Source: Rhodobacterales bacterium UBA7416
GTDB lineage: Bacteria > Pseudomonadota > Alphaproteobacteria > Rhodobacterales > Rhodobacteraceae
Length of the DNA: 16,827 nucleotides
Direction of reading: 5' to 3'
Assembly (NCBI GenBank): GCA_002469545.1
Contig: DKMK01000023.1
Location: forward strand, 1 to 16,827
The stretch's first letter is position 1. Each line of letters opens with the position of its first letter. The position numbers and the translations under genes are program-made. The notes beneath the pieces are model-generated. The model saw nothing but the letters and a program-made list of their open reading frames with translations. It was not told the origin of the DNA and did not search any database. Shown one piece after another: positions 6,000-12,421 of this stretch.

Positions 6000-6602
6000 T
6001 TACTCGCGACTAAAGCTCCCGCACTCAAAAAAACTCTCTAAAAACGCCGCATTGATTTCATTATCAAACTTATCGTGTTTGAACACCAATCTCTCAAAAG
6101 TAATCCAATGCATCCCCTTAGGCTTAGGCCCCCACCCATTGGCAACACCCGCCTCCCAGCCCAGCGCATCTCTAATCTTGTCAGCCTTGCGCAATGCTCG
6201 ATCCCAGTTAGCTTCTGACTGAGATTGATATGCCAAGTCATGGCACTTGCGACATGCGAACACCTTACCCCCATACAACACCGCCACACGCCGCCCACAA
6301 CCCCGCGCTGGGCATAGAAACCAAGCTCTGTGACCACCGTAGTTGCATGGTGTTCTATCCAAACTAACCGCATACTTCATCGGGTCATCATTGTGGCTAT
6401 AGTCCAAATGCATTGATGATTGATCAACTGAAAACCCAATCCGCGCAATCCGTTCACCACGGGAATACCAGTTCCAGTTCCCCACATAACCAGCACGTAA
6501 GCAATCGAGCGCCTTCATCTTACGAATATCCAACGCCAACATATCACAAGTTTTAGTCTTACTGCTCCAACGATACCCGCCACCGCTTCCTATACCACCC
6601 AT
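6000..6602 (-). CDS. Conserved zinc-ribbon protein of mobile elements, function unknown
   Basis: The product is 200 residues from the ATG at 6600-6602, which follows GGAGAG at 5-base spacing; a GTG at 6608 would add two residues. It starts with a glycine-rich MGGIGSGGGYRW motif and continues with LALDIRKMK, NWNWYSRGERIARIGF and TPCNYGGHRAWFLCP. A probable zinc ribbon follows: Cys97 and Cys102, then Cys117-x2-Cys120 in FACRKCHDLAYQSQ; Cys86 may also take part. The order is that of a conserved hypothetical family common in proteobacterial phage-like elements and islands (from memory). No catalytic motif is recognised; nucleic-acid binding is the likeliest role. It is separated by about 160 bp from the glycosylase cargo downstream, so it probably marks the end of the element's core genes. 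Confidence 0.8.
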   Translation of the reverse strand: MGGIGSGGGYRWSSKTKTCDMLALDIRKMKALDCLRAGYVGNWNWYSRGERIARIGFSVDQSSMHLDYSHNDDPMKYAVSLDRTPCNYGGHRAWFLCPARGCGRRVAVLYGGKVFACRKCHDLAYQSQSEANWDRALRKADKIRDALGWEAGVANGWGPKPKGMHWITFERLVFKHDKFDNEINAAFLESFFECGSFSRE

Positions 6603-6669
6603 ATGCACTCTCCTTTTTTAAACGAAATCATTAGTCAGCTTTAACTTTACCTTGTGGTAACCTTGGGAT

Positions 6670-6882
6670 TCAGAACCCCTTACCCCCCACCCCCCTTTGA
6701 AATTTGAAGATATTGCGCACGCACCATCGACGCGGGTATCTCAACAAATGTCTGTCAAAGATGTTCGGGGGGGGATGTCGGCAAAGCCCGCCCCCAGACT
6801 TCAAACCACTGCTTTTTATACTAGCCTCAGAATTGCTTAGAATAGACAGCGCGGTGTTGGTGCCATTGCGCCCAACTTTCAC
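6670..6882 (-). CDS. Doubtful 70-codon ORF with G-run tracts
   Basis: A GTG start overlaps the stop of the upstream gene by four bases (GTGA), so coupled translation is possible. The frame includes several homopolymers: C8 in its sense strand (complement of G8 at 6767-6774) and G6-T-G6 (complement of 6683-6695) near its end. The product is basic with no recognised domain. It may be an accidental frame, or the remains of a gene disrupted by slippage. Without it, 6603-6878 would be an empty 276-bp gap. Confidence 0.2.
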   Translation of the reverse strand: MKVGRNGTNTALSILSNSEASIKSSGLKSGGGLCRHPPPNIFDRHLLRYPRRWCVRNIFKFQRGVGGKGF

Positions 6883-7466
6883 GCCTTTGGGCTTTCGATC
6901 ACTTCAAAGTATTCGCCCCAACGCAGTCGCCACAGCCAATTTTCTGGCGTTGCTACCCTGCCACCCTTTGTTCTGGATGCGACCTCAATGGCGTAACGCT
7001 CTGCCTCAACCAGCACATATTCTATGCCAAAATGTCCTACCGCTTCAGCCAAGCGAAAATGTAGCTGTTCAAAATCCACGGGTGCCGCTGGGAACACGCC
7101 AAGGAAGCCCGCTTCAATCTTTGCAAAATCACCCGTTTGATTTGGTGTTCTTATGGATGTAGGTTTACCGCCAGCGGGAAATCTACCATCGGGTGAGACA
7201 TGGTAACGGCTTTTCAGCTGTCCCGTTTGCTTACACCGCTCCGTGACCGTTTTCAGATAACCAGCATGCTTTGCTTCTTTGACTGCCTTGCGCAATCGAT
7301 GTTCGCGAAAGCCCAGCTTTTTACCAATCAATTCACGTGACACATCAAAGTCACCGTTATGGCTAATCAACCAGCCAATTAACCGCACCCCATCACTGGT
7401 CAAATTCGCGTCTTCTAACAATGTGTTTGGGACGGCTGTCCATCCGCTACGCGCATGAAAGTTCAT
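6879..7466 (-). CDS. Replication-initiation-like winged-helix protein
   Basis: In this 195-residue product, residues 1-80 read like the N-terminal helix-turn-helix of plasmid or phage replication proteins: GWTAVPNTLLEDANLTSDGVRLIGWLISH, then FDVSRELIGKKLGF, then LRKAVKEAKHAGYLKTV. The 'fixed content gene - Sh - kLG - l..al..L...GYl' layout is typical of such domains. The C-terminal half (about 125-195) has a helical ENWLWRLRWGEYFE end and no known catalytic motif. Its ATG overlaps the previous gene's stop (ATGA at 7463-7466), showing tight coupling. It could start replication of the excised element or regulate transcription; the sequence does not decide. Confidence 0.6.
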   Translation of the reverse strand: MNFHARSGWTAVPNTLLEDANLTSDGVRLIGWLISHNGDFDVSRELIGKKLGFREHRLRKAVKEAKHAGYLKTVTERCKQTGQLKSRYHVSPDGRFPAGGKPTSIRTPNQTGDFAKIEAGFLGVFPAAPVDFEQLHFRLAEAVGHFGIEYVLVEAERYAIEVASRTKGGRVATPENWLWRLRWGEYFEVIESPKA

Positions 7467-7837
7467 CCCCGACCCCCGATCTTTTCAGGCAAGCGTCCCA
7501 ATGCAACGGCACCGTGATAGTCACCTGTTTTGGCGTGCCATTCGCGAATTAACGCCTTTCGGGCCTGACAGTATGCAACTGACCGCCACCGCGCCCCTGC
7601 CCCGCTTTTTCCGCGTCTGTGCTGGATGATCCACTGCACAGCGTCCCGACATATGATCACACGATAGTTTGCCGAGATGTGAACGATATTGTTGTAATGA
7701 TCCGCACTCTCGCGCCGCGTGGTTTCGCATTTATCTGTTGAACAGTGTTGCTTTGGCAATTCAGTGTTGGTAGTTGGGTGATACTGACTATTGGAAGGGG
7801 CGCACTGCAATGCGCCTTTTCTTTTTTGGGCGCTCAT
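7463..7837 (-). CDS. Small conserved hypothetical protein of the island core
   Basis: The product has 124 residues. The first ~50 are polar and low in order, and contain scattered Cys and His. The conserved-looking part is YRVIICRDAVQWIIQHRRG (58-76), then RWRSVAYCQARKALIREW (83-100), with a basic C-terminus. I recall similar 'RVI.CRD.lQWI.Q.R' proteins in Rhodobacterales genomes but know no function. Overlaps of four bases at both ends (ATGA with the AlpA-like gene upstream and with the winged-helix gene downstream) put it in one operon with them. Confidence 0.65.
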   Translation of the reverse strand: MSAQKRKGALQCAPSNSQYHPTTNTELPKQHCSTDKCETTRRESADHYNNIVHISANYRVIICRDAVQWIIQHRRGKSGAGARWRSVAYCQARKALIREWHAKTGDYHGAVALGRLPEKIGGRG

Positions 7838-8058
7838 TTCACTGCCCCCAATGCTGGTTCTACGCGCTGAGCATTAGCCCATTCGTTCAAATCTTTACCG
7901 TGGATTACGATTTTGCGACCAAGTCTGAAAAACGCAGGATAGCGGCCATAGTGGCGCATCTGTGCTTGCTTTTCCTTGGAGCCTAAGAGTGTTAAAATTT
8001 CTGGGTCGGTAGGTTGGTAGTGACGTTTCTCGTCAAATAGCATTGTTTGGTTTTGCAT
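7834..8058 (-). CDS. AlpA/MerR-like helix-turn-helix protein, probable excisionase or regulator
   Basis: The 74-residue product carries YQPTDPEILTLLGSKEKQAQMRHYGRYPAFFRLGRKIVIHGKDLNEWANAQRV. This is a compact winged HTH: a short helix pair, then a RLGRKIV-type strand, then a DLNEWA helix, as in AlpA-like and excisionase proteins. Such proteins switch on integrase genes or steer recombination toward excision. The ATG at 8056-8058 follows AAGG at 6-base spacing. It heads a coupled gene set (ATGA overlap at 7834-7837) that ends with the winged-helix protein. A dyad at 8065-8086 overlaps its ribosome site and may be its operator. Confidence 0.7.
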   Translation of the reverse strand: MQNQTMLFDEKRHYQPTDPEILTLLGSKEKQAQMRHYGRYPAFFRLGRKIVIHGKDLNEWANAQRVEPALGAVK

Positions 8059-8064
8059 AGGATA

Positions 8065-8086
8065 CCTTACGATTGATTACGTTAGG
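8065..8086 (-). promoter_or_regulatory. Imperfect dyad in front of the AlpA-like gene
   Basis: CCTTACG (8065-8071) and CGTTAGG (8080-8086) form a 7-bp inverted repeat with one mismatch and an 8-bp A+T-rich centre. It covers the AAGG ribosome site of the AlpA-like gene. It could be an autorepression operator or a directionality-factor site. Confidence 0.35.
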
Positions 8087-8160
8087 TCTTCCATTATCTC
8101 CACATTCTTTTGCTAAAATAGCTGTCACGAATTAAATACCGTTTCGATACACCGCATCAA

Positions 8161-9108
8161 TTAAGCAGGTTTGCGTCCGGGAGCGGATATATCTGGCATT
8201 ATTTCAGCCGCTTGCTCCCATCTCCCAAGAAACTTGCGATGTGATAAGTTTTGGAAATGCTGGTCTTTAATTTGTGTTTTCGTAAGAGATGGATCATTTC
8301 CTTTTAGTTGCAAAATTAAGTCCACTGCATTTTCACTCTTTGCGACTTCATCATTTGCGTCATCAGGCCATATTTTATCTAATACTTTTATATAGTCATT
8401 CTTTGAAATTACAATTTTGGAGCCATCCAAATCCTTAAACCTAACAAATCTATGTTGGGCTTTAGCTAATTTCATTCCAACAATCCTCTCGGATTCCCGA
8501 ATCTCTAATCCTGCTACATTCTTTTCGCAAATCATGGACCACTGCTTAGATATAGGTTTAAGGGCTGACTTCAAACCATATAAGTCAATCGTTCCTAAAC
8601 TCCACTCAACCAATGGAATGGTGTCCGCTGAATTTGGGCGAAAGAGATTTGGGTGTTTGAATTCGGGGTCGCACCGCCGAACAATTTCGTCAGATATGTT
8701 TTTTACCCAAAATTCTTCATTCATAATTTGGCTGTAATGCCACCGCCTAATTTTGGTATCTTTATTTTCTGCAATAATTCGTTCCATCCAGAACCAAGGC
8801 ATAGAATTTTTTCGTGTTTGGATACGCCTGTCCAAATCTCCAAGGGTTATTTCGTGCAACCCATAACGCACAGTGCTTGCGAGAAAAGTTATTTCATTTT
8901 CTGCGCTCGTATTGCTTTCTATTAAATAAAGAAATTGTTTTGCGGCTTCCTCAATACATTCATTTATGAAAACAATGTGGAAGCGGCGCTTCTCGATTGC
9001 TCTAGCTCTGTCCGCAGCGATTTCGCCAAACTCAAAAACTCGTGACTTTATTGCATAGATTAACTCTTTATGTAGTTTCTCCAATGGCACCATTTTTTGA
9101 CAACTCAT
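8161..9108 (-). CDS. Unknown protein coupled to the integrase gene
   Basis: The 315-residue product has a largely helical N-terminal half, with a tryptophan-rich patch (SMPWFWMERII, about 103-113; RRWHYSQIMNEEFW, about 120-133). The C-terminal tail has KTQIKDQHFQNLSHRKFLGRWEQAAEI ending in ISAPGRKPA; I recall similar '.W..a....P..s.PGR.P' tails in Rhodobacterales proteins beside integrases. It has no signal peptide, membrane segment or catalytic motif that I can see. Its ATG overlaps the integrase stop (ATGA at 9105-9108), so the two are probably made together. A role in regulating integration is possible but unproven. A 102-bp gap separates it from the AlpA-like gene, in which that operon's promoter must lie if it is separate. 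Confidence 0.7.
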   Translation of the reverse strand: MSCQKMVPLEKLHKELIYAIKSRVFEFGEIAADRARAIEKRRFHIVFINECIEEAAKQFLYLIESNTSAENEITFLASTVRYGLHEITLGDLDRRIQTRKNSMPWFWMERIIAENKDTKIRRWHYSQIMNEEFWVKNISDEIVRRCDPEFKHPNLFRPNSADTIPLVEWSLGTIDLYGLKSALKPISKQWSMICEKNVAGLEIRESERIVGMKLAKAQHRFVRFKDLDGSKIVISKNDYIKVLDKIWPDDANDEVAKSENAVDLILQLKGNDPSLTKTQIKDQHFQNLSHRKFLGRWEQAAEIMPDISAPGRKPA

Positions 9109-10298
9109 CCAATCCTCACAATCTTACAACTATCACCAGACACAAACGCCGCCCATCGGTCCATCAACACGCGACGCCTATCCAACAAATCCGAACGCGC
9201 ATAGGCACGTTCAACATCATTCCCAACCTTATGCGCCAATGACATTTCAGCCACCTCTCGCGGCGCATTGGCAACCTCGGAGGCCCAATCGCGGAATGTA
9301 CTTCGGAAGCCGTGAACCGTCACGCCCTCTACCCCCATGCGACGCAACAGCATCAGCATAGACATGTTGGACAACGGCTTGTGGCGCTTCTGCCCTTCAA
9401 ACACATAATCCGATTCCATCGCCTTCAGCGGCTCTAGGATTGCAATCATCGCATCCGACAGTGGGACGCGGTGTTCAACATCGGTTTTCATGCGCCCCGC
9501 TGGCACCGTCCACAGCTTGGCGTCAAAATCAAATTCATCCCATTGGGCATTCAATGCCTCGCTGGTGCGTGAACCCGTTAAGCAGGTAAACATCAACGCA
9601 CGCGCCGCCATTGCACTGCGTCCTGACAAATCCGCGTAAAAGGCTGGCACATCCTGCCACGCCATCGCTTTGTGGTGTTTTGGCTTGGCCGTGACCCTTG
9701 GTAGAACCTTGGCATCCTTAATGGCGGTCACAGGGTTTTCACCAGAGCGAAACCCCTTGGATTTTGCCACATCCAAAACCGTCTTAATCCGTTGCGCCAA
9801 TCGCTTGGCGGTTTCGTGTTTTTCCGTCCAGATAGGTGACAGGCACATCAACACCTCTGGCTGATCAATGCTATCAATCGGCATCCGCCCAATCTTGGGG
9901 AACGCATAATCGCGTAGGGTGTTAATCCATTGCTGTCCATGCTTGGCATTTTTCCAAGTTGGCATCCGTTCAATATGCACCTGTTGGGCAATCTCTTGGA
10001 ATGTAGGGATTTCGCGCTGTGCATTAAATCGTGGGTTCAAACCCTGCTTTGCCATACGCCGATATTCCAACGCCCGTTCACGCGCTTGGTTCAACGTCAC
10101 TATATCCGCGCCGCCCAAACCAAAGTCAGTGCGAAGCGGTGCGCCCTTCTTATTCTTCTGACCTTTCACAACCACCCGAACAATCCAACGCCGCGCTCCT
10201 GATGGATCGACGACCAAATACAGGCCGTTGCCATCCCCATGACGACCCTTGCCAAGGTTCTCAATCAGCTTCTTTGTTAGTTTACCAGTTAGCGCCAT
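9105..10298 (-). CDS. Tyrosine recombinase (site-specific integrase) of the island
   Basis: The 397-residue product has a DUF4102-like N-terminal arm-binding domain (LTKKLIENL, GLYLVVDPSGARRWIVRVVVKG, about 1-90), a core-binding domain (about 98-195) and a catalytic domain (about 210-390). Catalytic residues are all visible: Arg244 in LTGSRTSEAL, Lys271 in GRMKTD, His329 and Arg332 in VHGFRSTFRDW, His356 in LAHK, and the nucleophile Tyr366 in ERAYARSD. It should catalyse recombination between the tRNA-Ser 3' end and the element's att site. The gene starts 150 bp from the tRNA-side att repeat. TACCAC repeats at 10304-10322 lie just in front of its start, so it may repress itself. The ribosome site is weak (GGTA about 6 bases upstream). 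Confidence 0.95.
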   Translation of the reverse strand: MALTGKLTKKLIENLGKGRHGDGNGLYLVVDPSGARRWIVRVVVKGQKNKKGAPLRTDFGLGGADIVTLNQARERALEYRRMAKQGLNPRFNAQREIPTFQEIAQQVHIERMPTWKNAKHGQQWINTLRDYAFPKIGRMPIDSIDQPEVLMCLSPIWTEKHETAKRLAQRIKTVLDVAKSKGFRSGENPVTAIKDAKVLPRVTAKPKHHKAMAWQDVPAFYADLSGRSAMAARALMFTCLTGSRTSEALNAQWDEFDFDAKLWTVPAGRMKTDVEHRVPLSDAMIAILEPLKAMESDYVFEGQKRHKPLSNMSMLMLLRRMGVEGVTVHGFRSTFRDWASEVANAPREVAEMSLAHKVGNDVERAYARSDLLDRRRVLMDRWAAFVSGDSCKIVRIG

Positions 10299-10303
10299 TC
10301 AAA

Positions 10304-10324
10304 ATACCACATTCCATACCACTC
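10304..10324. repeat. Probable integrase arm-type repeats, right end of island
   Basis: ATACCAC occurs twice with a 12-bp period (10304-10310 and 10316-10322) and matches the left-end block in order and orientation. It lies 6 bp upstream of the integrase start codon, so binding here could also control integrase expression. Confidence 0.5.
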
Positions 10325-10444
10325 AAGGAAAGAATACAGGCATAATCGAAAGAAATCCAACAAAAAGGGAAACAGGCATTATCTCCATAAAAATAGAGAC
10401 GTAAAGCCACTCAAAGCAATCTAACAGTATTGGGTAAAAAGGTA

Positions 10445-10461
10445 TGGTGGCGGAGACGAAG
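10445..10461. repeat. Right attachment site of the island, within tRNA-Ser
   Basis: This is the second copy of the 17-bp repeat. It covers the CCA end, discriminator and acceptor 3' strand of tRNA-Ser. Because the tRNA on this side is intact, insertion restored the gene. Confidence 0.85.
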
Positions 10462-10540
10462 GGATTCGAACCCTCGAAACGGCTACAAACCGCTTACTCC
10501 CTTAGCAGGGGAGCGCCTTCGACCACTCGGCCACGTCTCC
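10448..10540 (-). tRNA. tRNA-Ser(GCU)
   Basis: The 93-nt gene folds as a class II tRNA. The acceptor stem is GGAGACG with CGTCTCC, discriminator G and an encoded CCA. The D arm is GCCGAGTGGTCGAAGGC. The anticodon stem is CTCCC/GGGAG with loop CTGCTAA, giving anticodon GCT (complement of 10504-10506), which reads serine AGC/AGU codons. The long variable arm (GCGGTTTGTAGCCG region) is typical of serine tRNAs. The T arm is GAGGG-TTCGAAT-CCCTT. Its 3' end is the integration site of the island. Confidence 0.97.
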
Positions 10541-11010
10541 GCTGATCTCTTTATGGATATCTTGAGAGCTGTGCAAGTGTGAAAATGTGCCAAAATGACG
10601 ATGCACGATGCGTACACAACTTGTGCACAAGCCGTACACCGTCACCTTGTGCATTTAGGATTAAGCCATCTTCAAGAACAGATGGGAATTTAGGGTCAAC
10701 AACGTGATTATACGCCCTCTTCGCCCAAGGATGAGCAAAGCAATCCGTGGCTTCAATGCACCCCTGAGAGCCAATCAATTTAGCAAAGCTCGCTTAGGGT
10801 AAAATACCCTATCCTCAAATTTTGGTTGATTTGGAATGATCATGTGTGCTTCTGTCGTTTTATTACCTTGGCAATAAAGGCATTGCGCGCTGCTGCTTGG
10901 GTGAGCGGAGCCATTCTGCTCATAATTGGGATCTTGTTTGACCCAAAGCGCGCATCTGGCTCCTTTCATATGTCACCGCGCGACGCGCCACCAAAGCCAA
11001 AGGGTAAGCC
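10541..11010. other. Intergenic region between tRNA-Ser and the aminotransferase gene
   Basis: About 470 bases lack a confident gene. A minus-strand frame at 10551-10778 (75 codons, TTG start) reads like protein (MIGSQGCIEATDCFAHPW) but has no good start or known domain. A second at 10775-10969 and a plus frame at 10826-11113 are weaker. Sites seen: the palindrome CTTGTGCACAAG (10620-10631) between two CGTACAC repeats (10611-10617, 10633-10639), and the inverted repeat TAGGGTA-AAA-TACCCTA (10795-10811). The promoter of the aminotransferase must lie here, but I cannot place it. Confidence 0.5.
10548..10576 (-). promoter_or_regulatory. Probable promoter of tRNA-Ser
   Basis: Reading toward the tRNA, TTGCAC (complement of 10571-10576) and TAAAGA (complement of 10548-10553) are separated by 17 bases. 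The -10-like box ends 7 bases before the mature tRNA 5' end, so transcription would begin at about the tRNA's first base. Confidence 0.45.
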
Positions 11011-12384
11011 ATGCTACACAACGATAAACTTGAACAATGGGACCGTGAAAATTTCTTTCATCCGTCGACACATCTGGCGGAATTTGCACGGGGCAATGTT
11101 CCCCAACGTGTGATCACCGGTGGATCTGGATGCCACATCGAAGACCGTGATGGCAATCGGATGTTGGATGCATTTGCGGGGCTGTATTGTGTGAATGTCG
11201 GGTACGGTCGCCCTGAAATCGCCGAGGCCATTGCCGTTCAAGCCAAAGAGTTAGCGTATTATCATTCTTACGTTGGTCATGGCACAGAGGCATCCATAAC
11301 GTTGGCCAAAATGGTTCTGGATCGTGCGCCTGATCACATGTCGAAGGTATATTTTGGCATGTCCGGATCGGATGCAAACGAGACCAACATCAAATTGATT
11401 TGGTACTATAATAATATCTTAGGTCGGCCCAAGAAAAAGAAGATCATTTCGCGCTGGCGTGGGTATCATGGATCAGGTTTGATGACTGGATCGCTGACTG
11501 GGTTAGAGCTGTTTCATAAGAAGTTTGATCTGCCATTGGAGCAGGTGTTGCACACGCAAGCACCATATTATTTCCGTCGCGATGATCTGGGCCAAAGCGA
11601 GGCTGAATTCGTTGCGCATTGTGTGGCCGAGCTGGAGGAGATGATCCACCGCGAAGGCGCTGACACCATTGCTGCGTTCATTGGTGAGCCTGTTCTTGGG
11701 ACCGGTGGGATTGTGCCGCCGCCCGCAGGTTATTGGCCCGCGATTCAGGCTGTTTTGGATAAGCATGATATCTTGTTGATCGCAGACGAGGTCGTCACTG
11801 GTTTTGGTAGATTGGGGACGATGTTTGGGTCTGATCATTATGGGATGCGTCCCGATTTGATTACAATAGCAAAGGGTCTGACATCCGCTTATGCGCCGCT
11901 GTCTGGATCGATCGTATCCGAGAAAATGTGGGCAGTTCTGGAAAAAGGAACCGATGAGAATGGCCCGATTGGTCATGGTTGGACATATTCTGCGCACCCC
12001 ATTGGTGCCGCCGCTGGTGTTGCAAACCTTGAATTGATCGACAAGCTGGGATTGATCGAGAACGCTGGAACAGTGGGTGCCTATTTGAATGCTGAAATGC
12101 ATGCGGCGTTGGGTGATCATCCACATGTTGGGGACATTCGTGGCGAGGGCATGATTTGCGCGGTTGAGTTTGTTGCAGATAAGGATGACCGAACATTTTA
12201 TGATGCTGGTGATAAAATTGGACCGCAGATTTCGGCCAAATTGTTTGAACAAAACAGCGTGATTGCGCGTGCGATGCCACAAGGTGACATTTTAGGGTTT
12301 GCCCCACCGTTTTGTATGACCCGTGAAGAAGTGGATCAAGTGGTTGCCGCGACCGCGCAAGCAGTTAAGTCTGTTTTAGGCTGA
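11011..12384 (+). CDS. Class III PLP aminotransferase, amine (omega) transaminase type
   Basis: The 457-residue product moves an amino group from an amine or omega-amino acid to a keto acid such as pyruvate, using pyridoxal phosphate. SGSDANE (118-124) binds the cofactor phosphate. Asp259 in LLIADEVVTGFGR contacts the pyridine nitrogen, and Lys288 in ITIAKGLTSAYAPLSG forms the Schiff base. AGLYCVNVGYGR (56-67) is the active-site start loop. Tyr59, Tyr87, Tyr152 and Thr231 agree with the positions I recall for the Ruegeria TM1040 enzyme of structure 3FCR, so this is probably its relative. The natural substrate is unknown; polyamines, taurine or beta-alanine are possible. AAGGG lies 6 bases before the ATG. 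The gene faces serB with a 37-bp gap and no clear terminator. Confidence 0.9.
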   Translation: MLHNDKLEQWDRENFFHPSTHLAEFARGNVPQRVITGGSGCHIEDRDGNRMLDAFAGLYCVNVGYGRPEIAEAIAVQAKELAYYHSYVGHGTEASITLAKMVLDRAPDHMSKVYFGMSGSDANETNIKLIWYYNNILGRPKKKKIISRWRGYHGSGLMTGSLTGLELFHKKFDLPLEQVLHTQAPYYFRRDDLGQSEAEFVAHCVAELEEMIHREGADTIAAFIGEPVLGTGGIVPPPAGYWPAIQAVLDKHDILLIADEVVTGFGRLGTMFGSDHYGMRPDLITIAKGLTSAYAPLSGSIVSEKMWAVLEKGTDENGPIGHGWTYSAHPIGAAAGVANLELIDKLGLIENAGTVGAYLNAEMHAALGDHPHVGDIRGEGMICAVEFVADKDDRTFYDAGDKIGPQISAKLFEQNSVIARAMPQGDILGFAPPFCMTREEVDQVVAATAQAVKSVLG

Positions 12385-12421
12385 TACCTGTTCGTAAAAG
12401 CAACGTGATTTTGTGGCCAGT

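Larger units (their letters stand above)
1665..10461. mobile_element. Integrative genomic island in tRNA-Ser(GCU), carrying a restriction-modification module
   Basis: The island is about 8.8 kb and is bounded by the 17-bp direct repeat at 1665-1681 and 10445-10461. The tyrosine recombinase gene sits just inside the tRNA-side end, the usual layout for tRNA-targeted elements. Every confident gene is on the minus strand. The tRNA-proximal genes are element maintenance functions (integrase, AlpA-like protein, replication-type winged helix, zinc-ribbon protein). The tRNA-distal half, roughly 1780-5841, is A+T-richer cargo: DNA glycosylase, C-R-M restriction-modification and a HEPN-like protein. 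TACCAC-type repeats lie near both ends. No conjugation or phage structural genes are seen, so transfer probably depends on a helper; that is inference. Confidence 0.85.

Noticed and set aside
7521..7730. 69-codon frame inside the 124-residue gene
   Set aside because: Same strand, different frame; the longer gene has ATGA overlaps at both ends and better motif content.
10826..11113. Plus-strand frame with a hydrophobic stretch (AAWVSGAILLIIGILF)
   Set aside because: It needs a TTG start, has no ribosome site and overlaps the aminotransferase start by about 100 bases in another frame.
11503..12307. Long minus-strand frames of 148-259 codons
   Set aside because: They are antisense to the aminotransferase, whose catalytic motifs leave no doubt about the coding strand.
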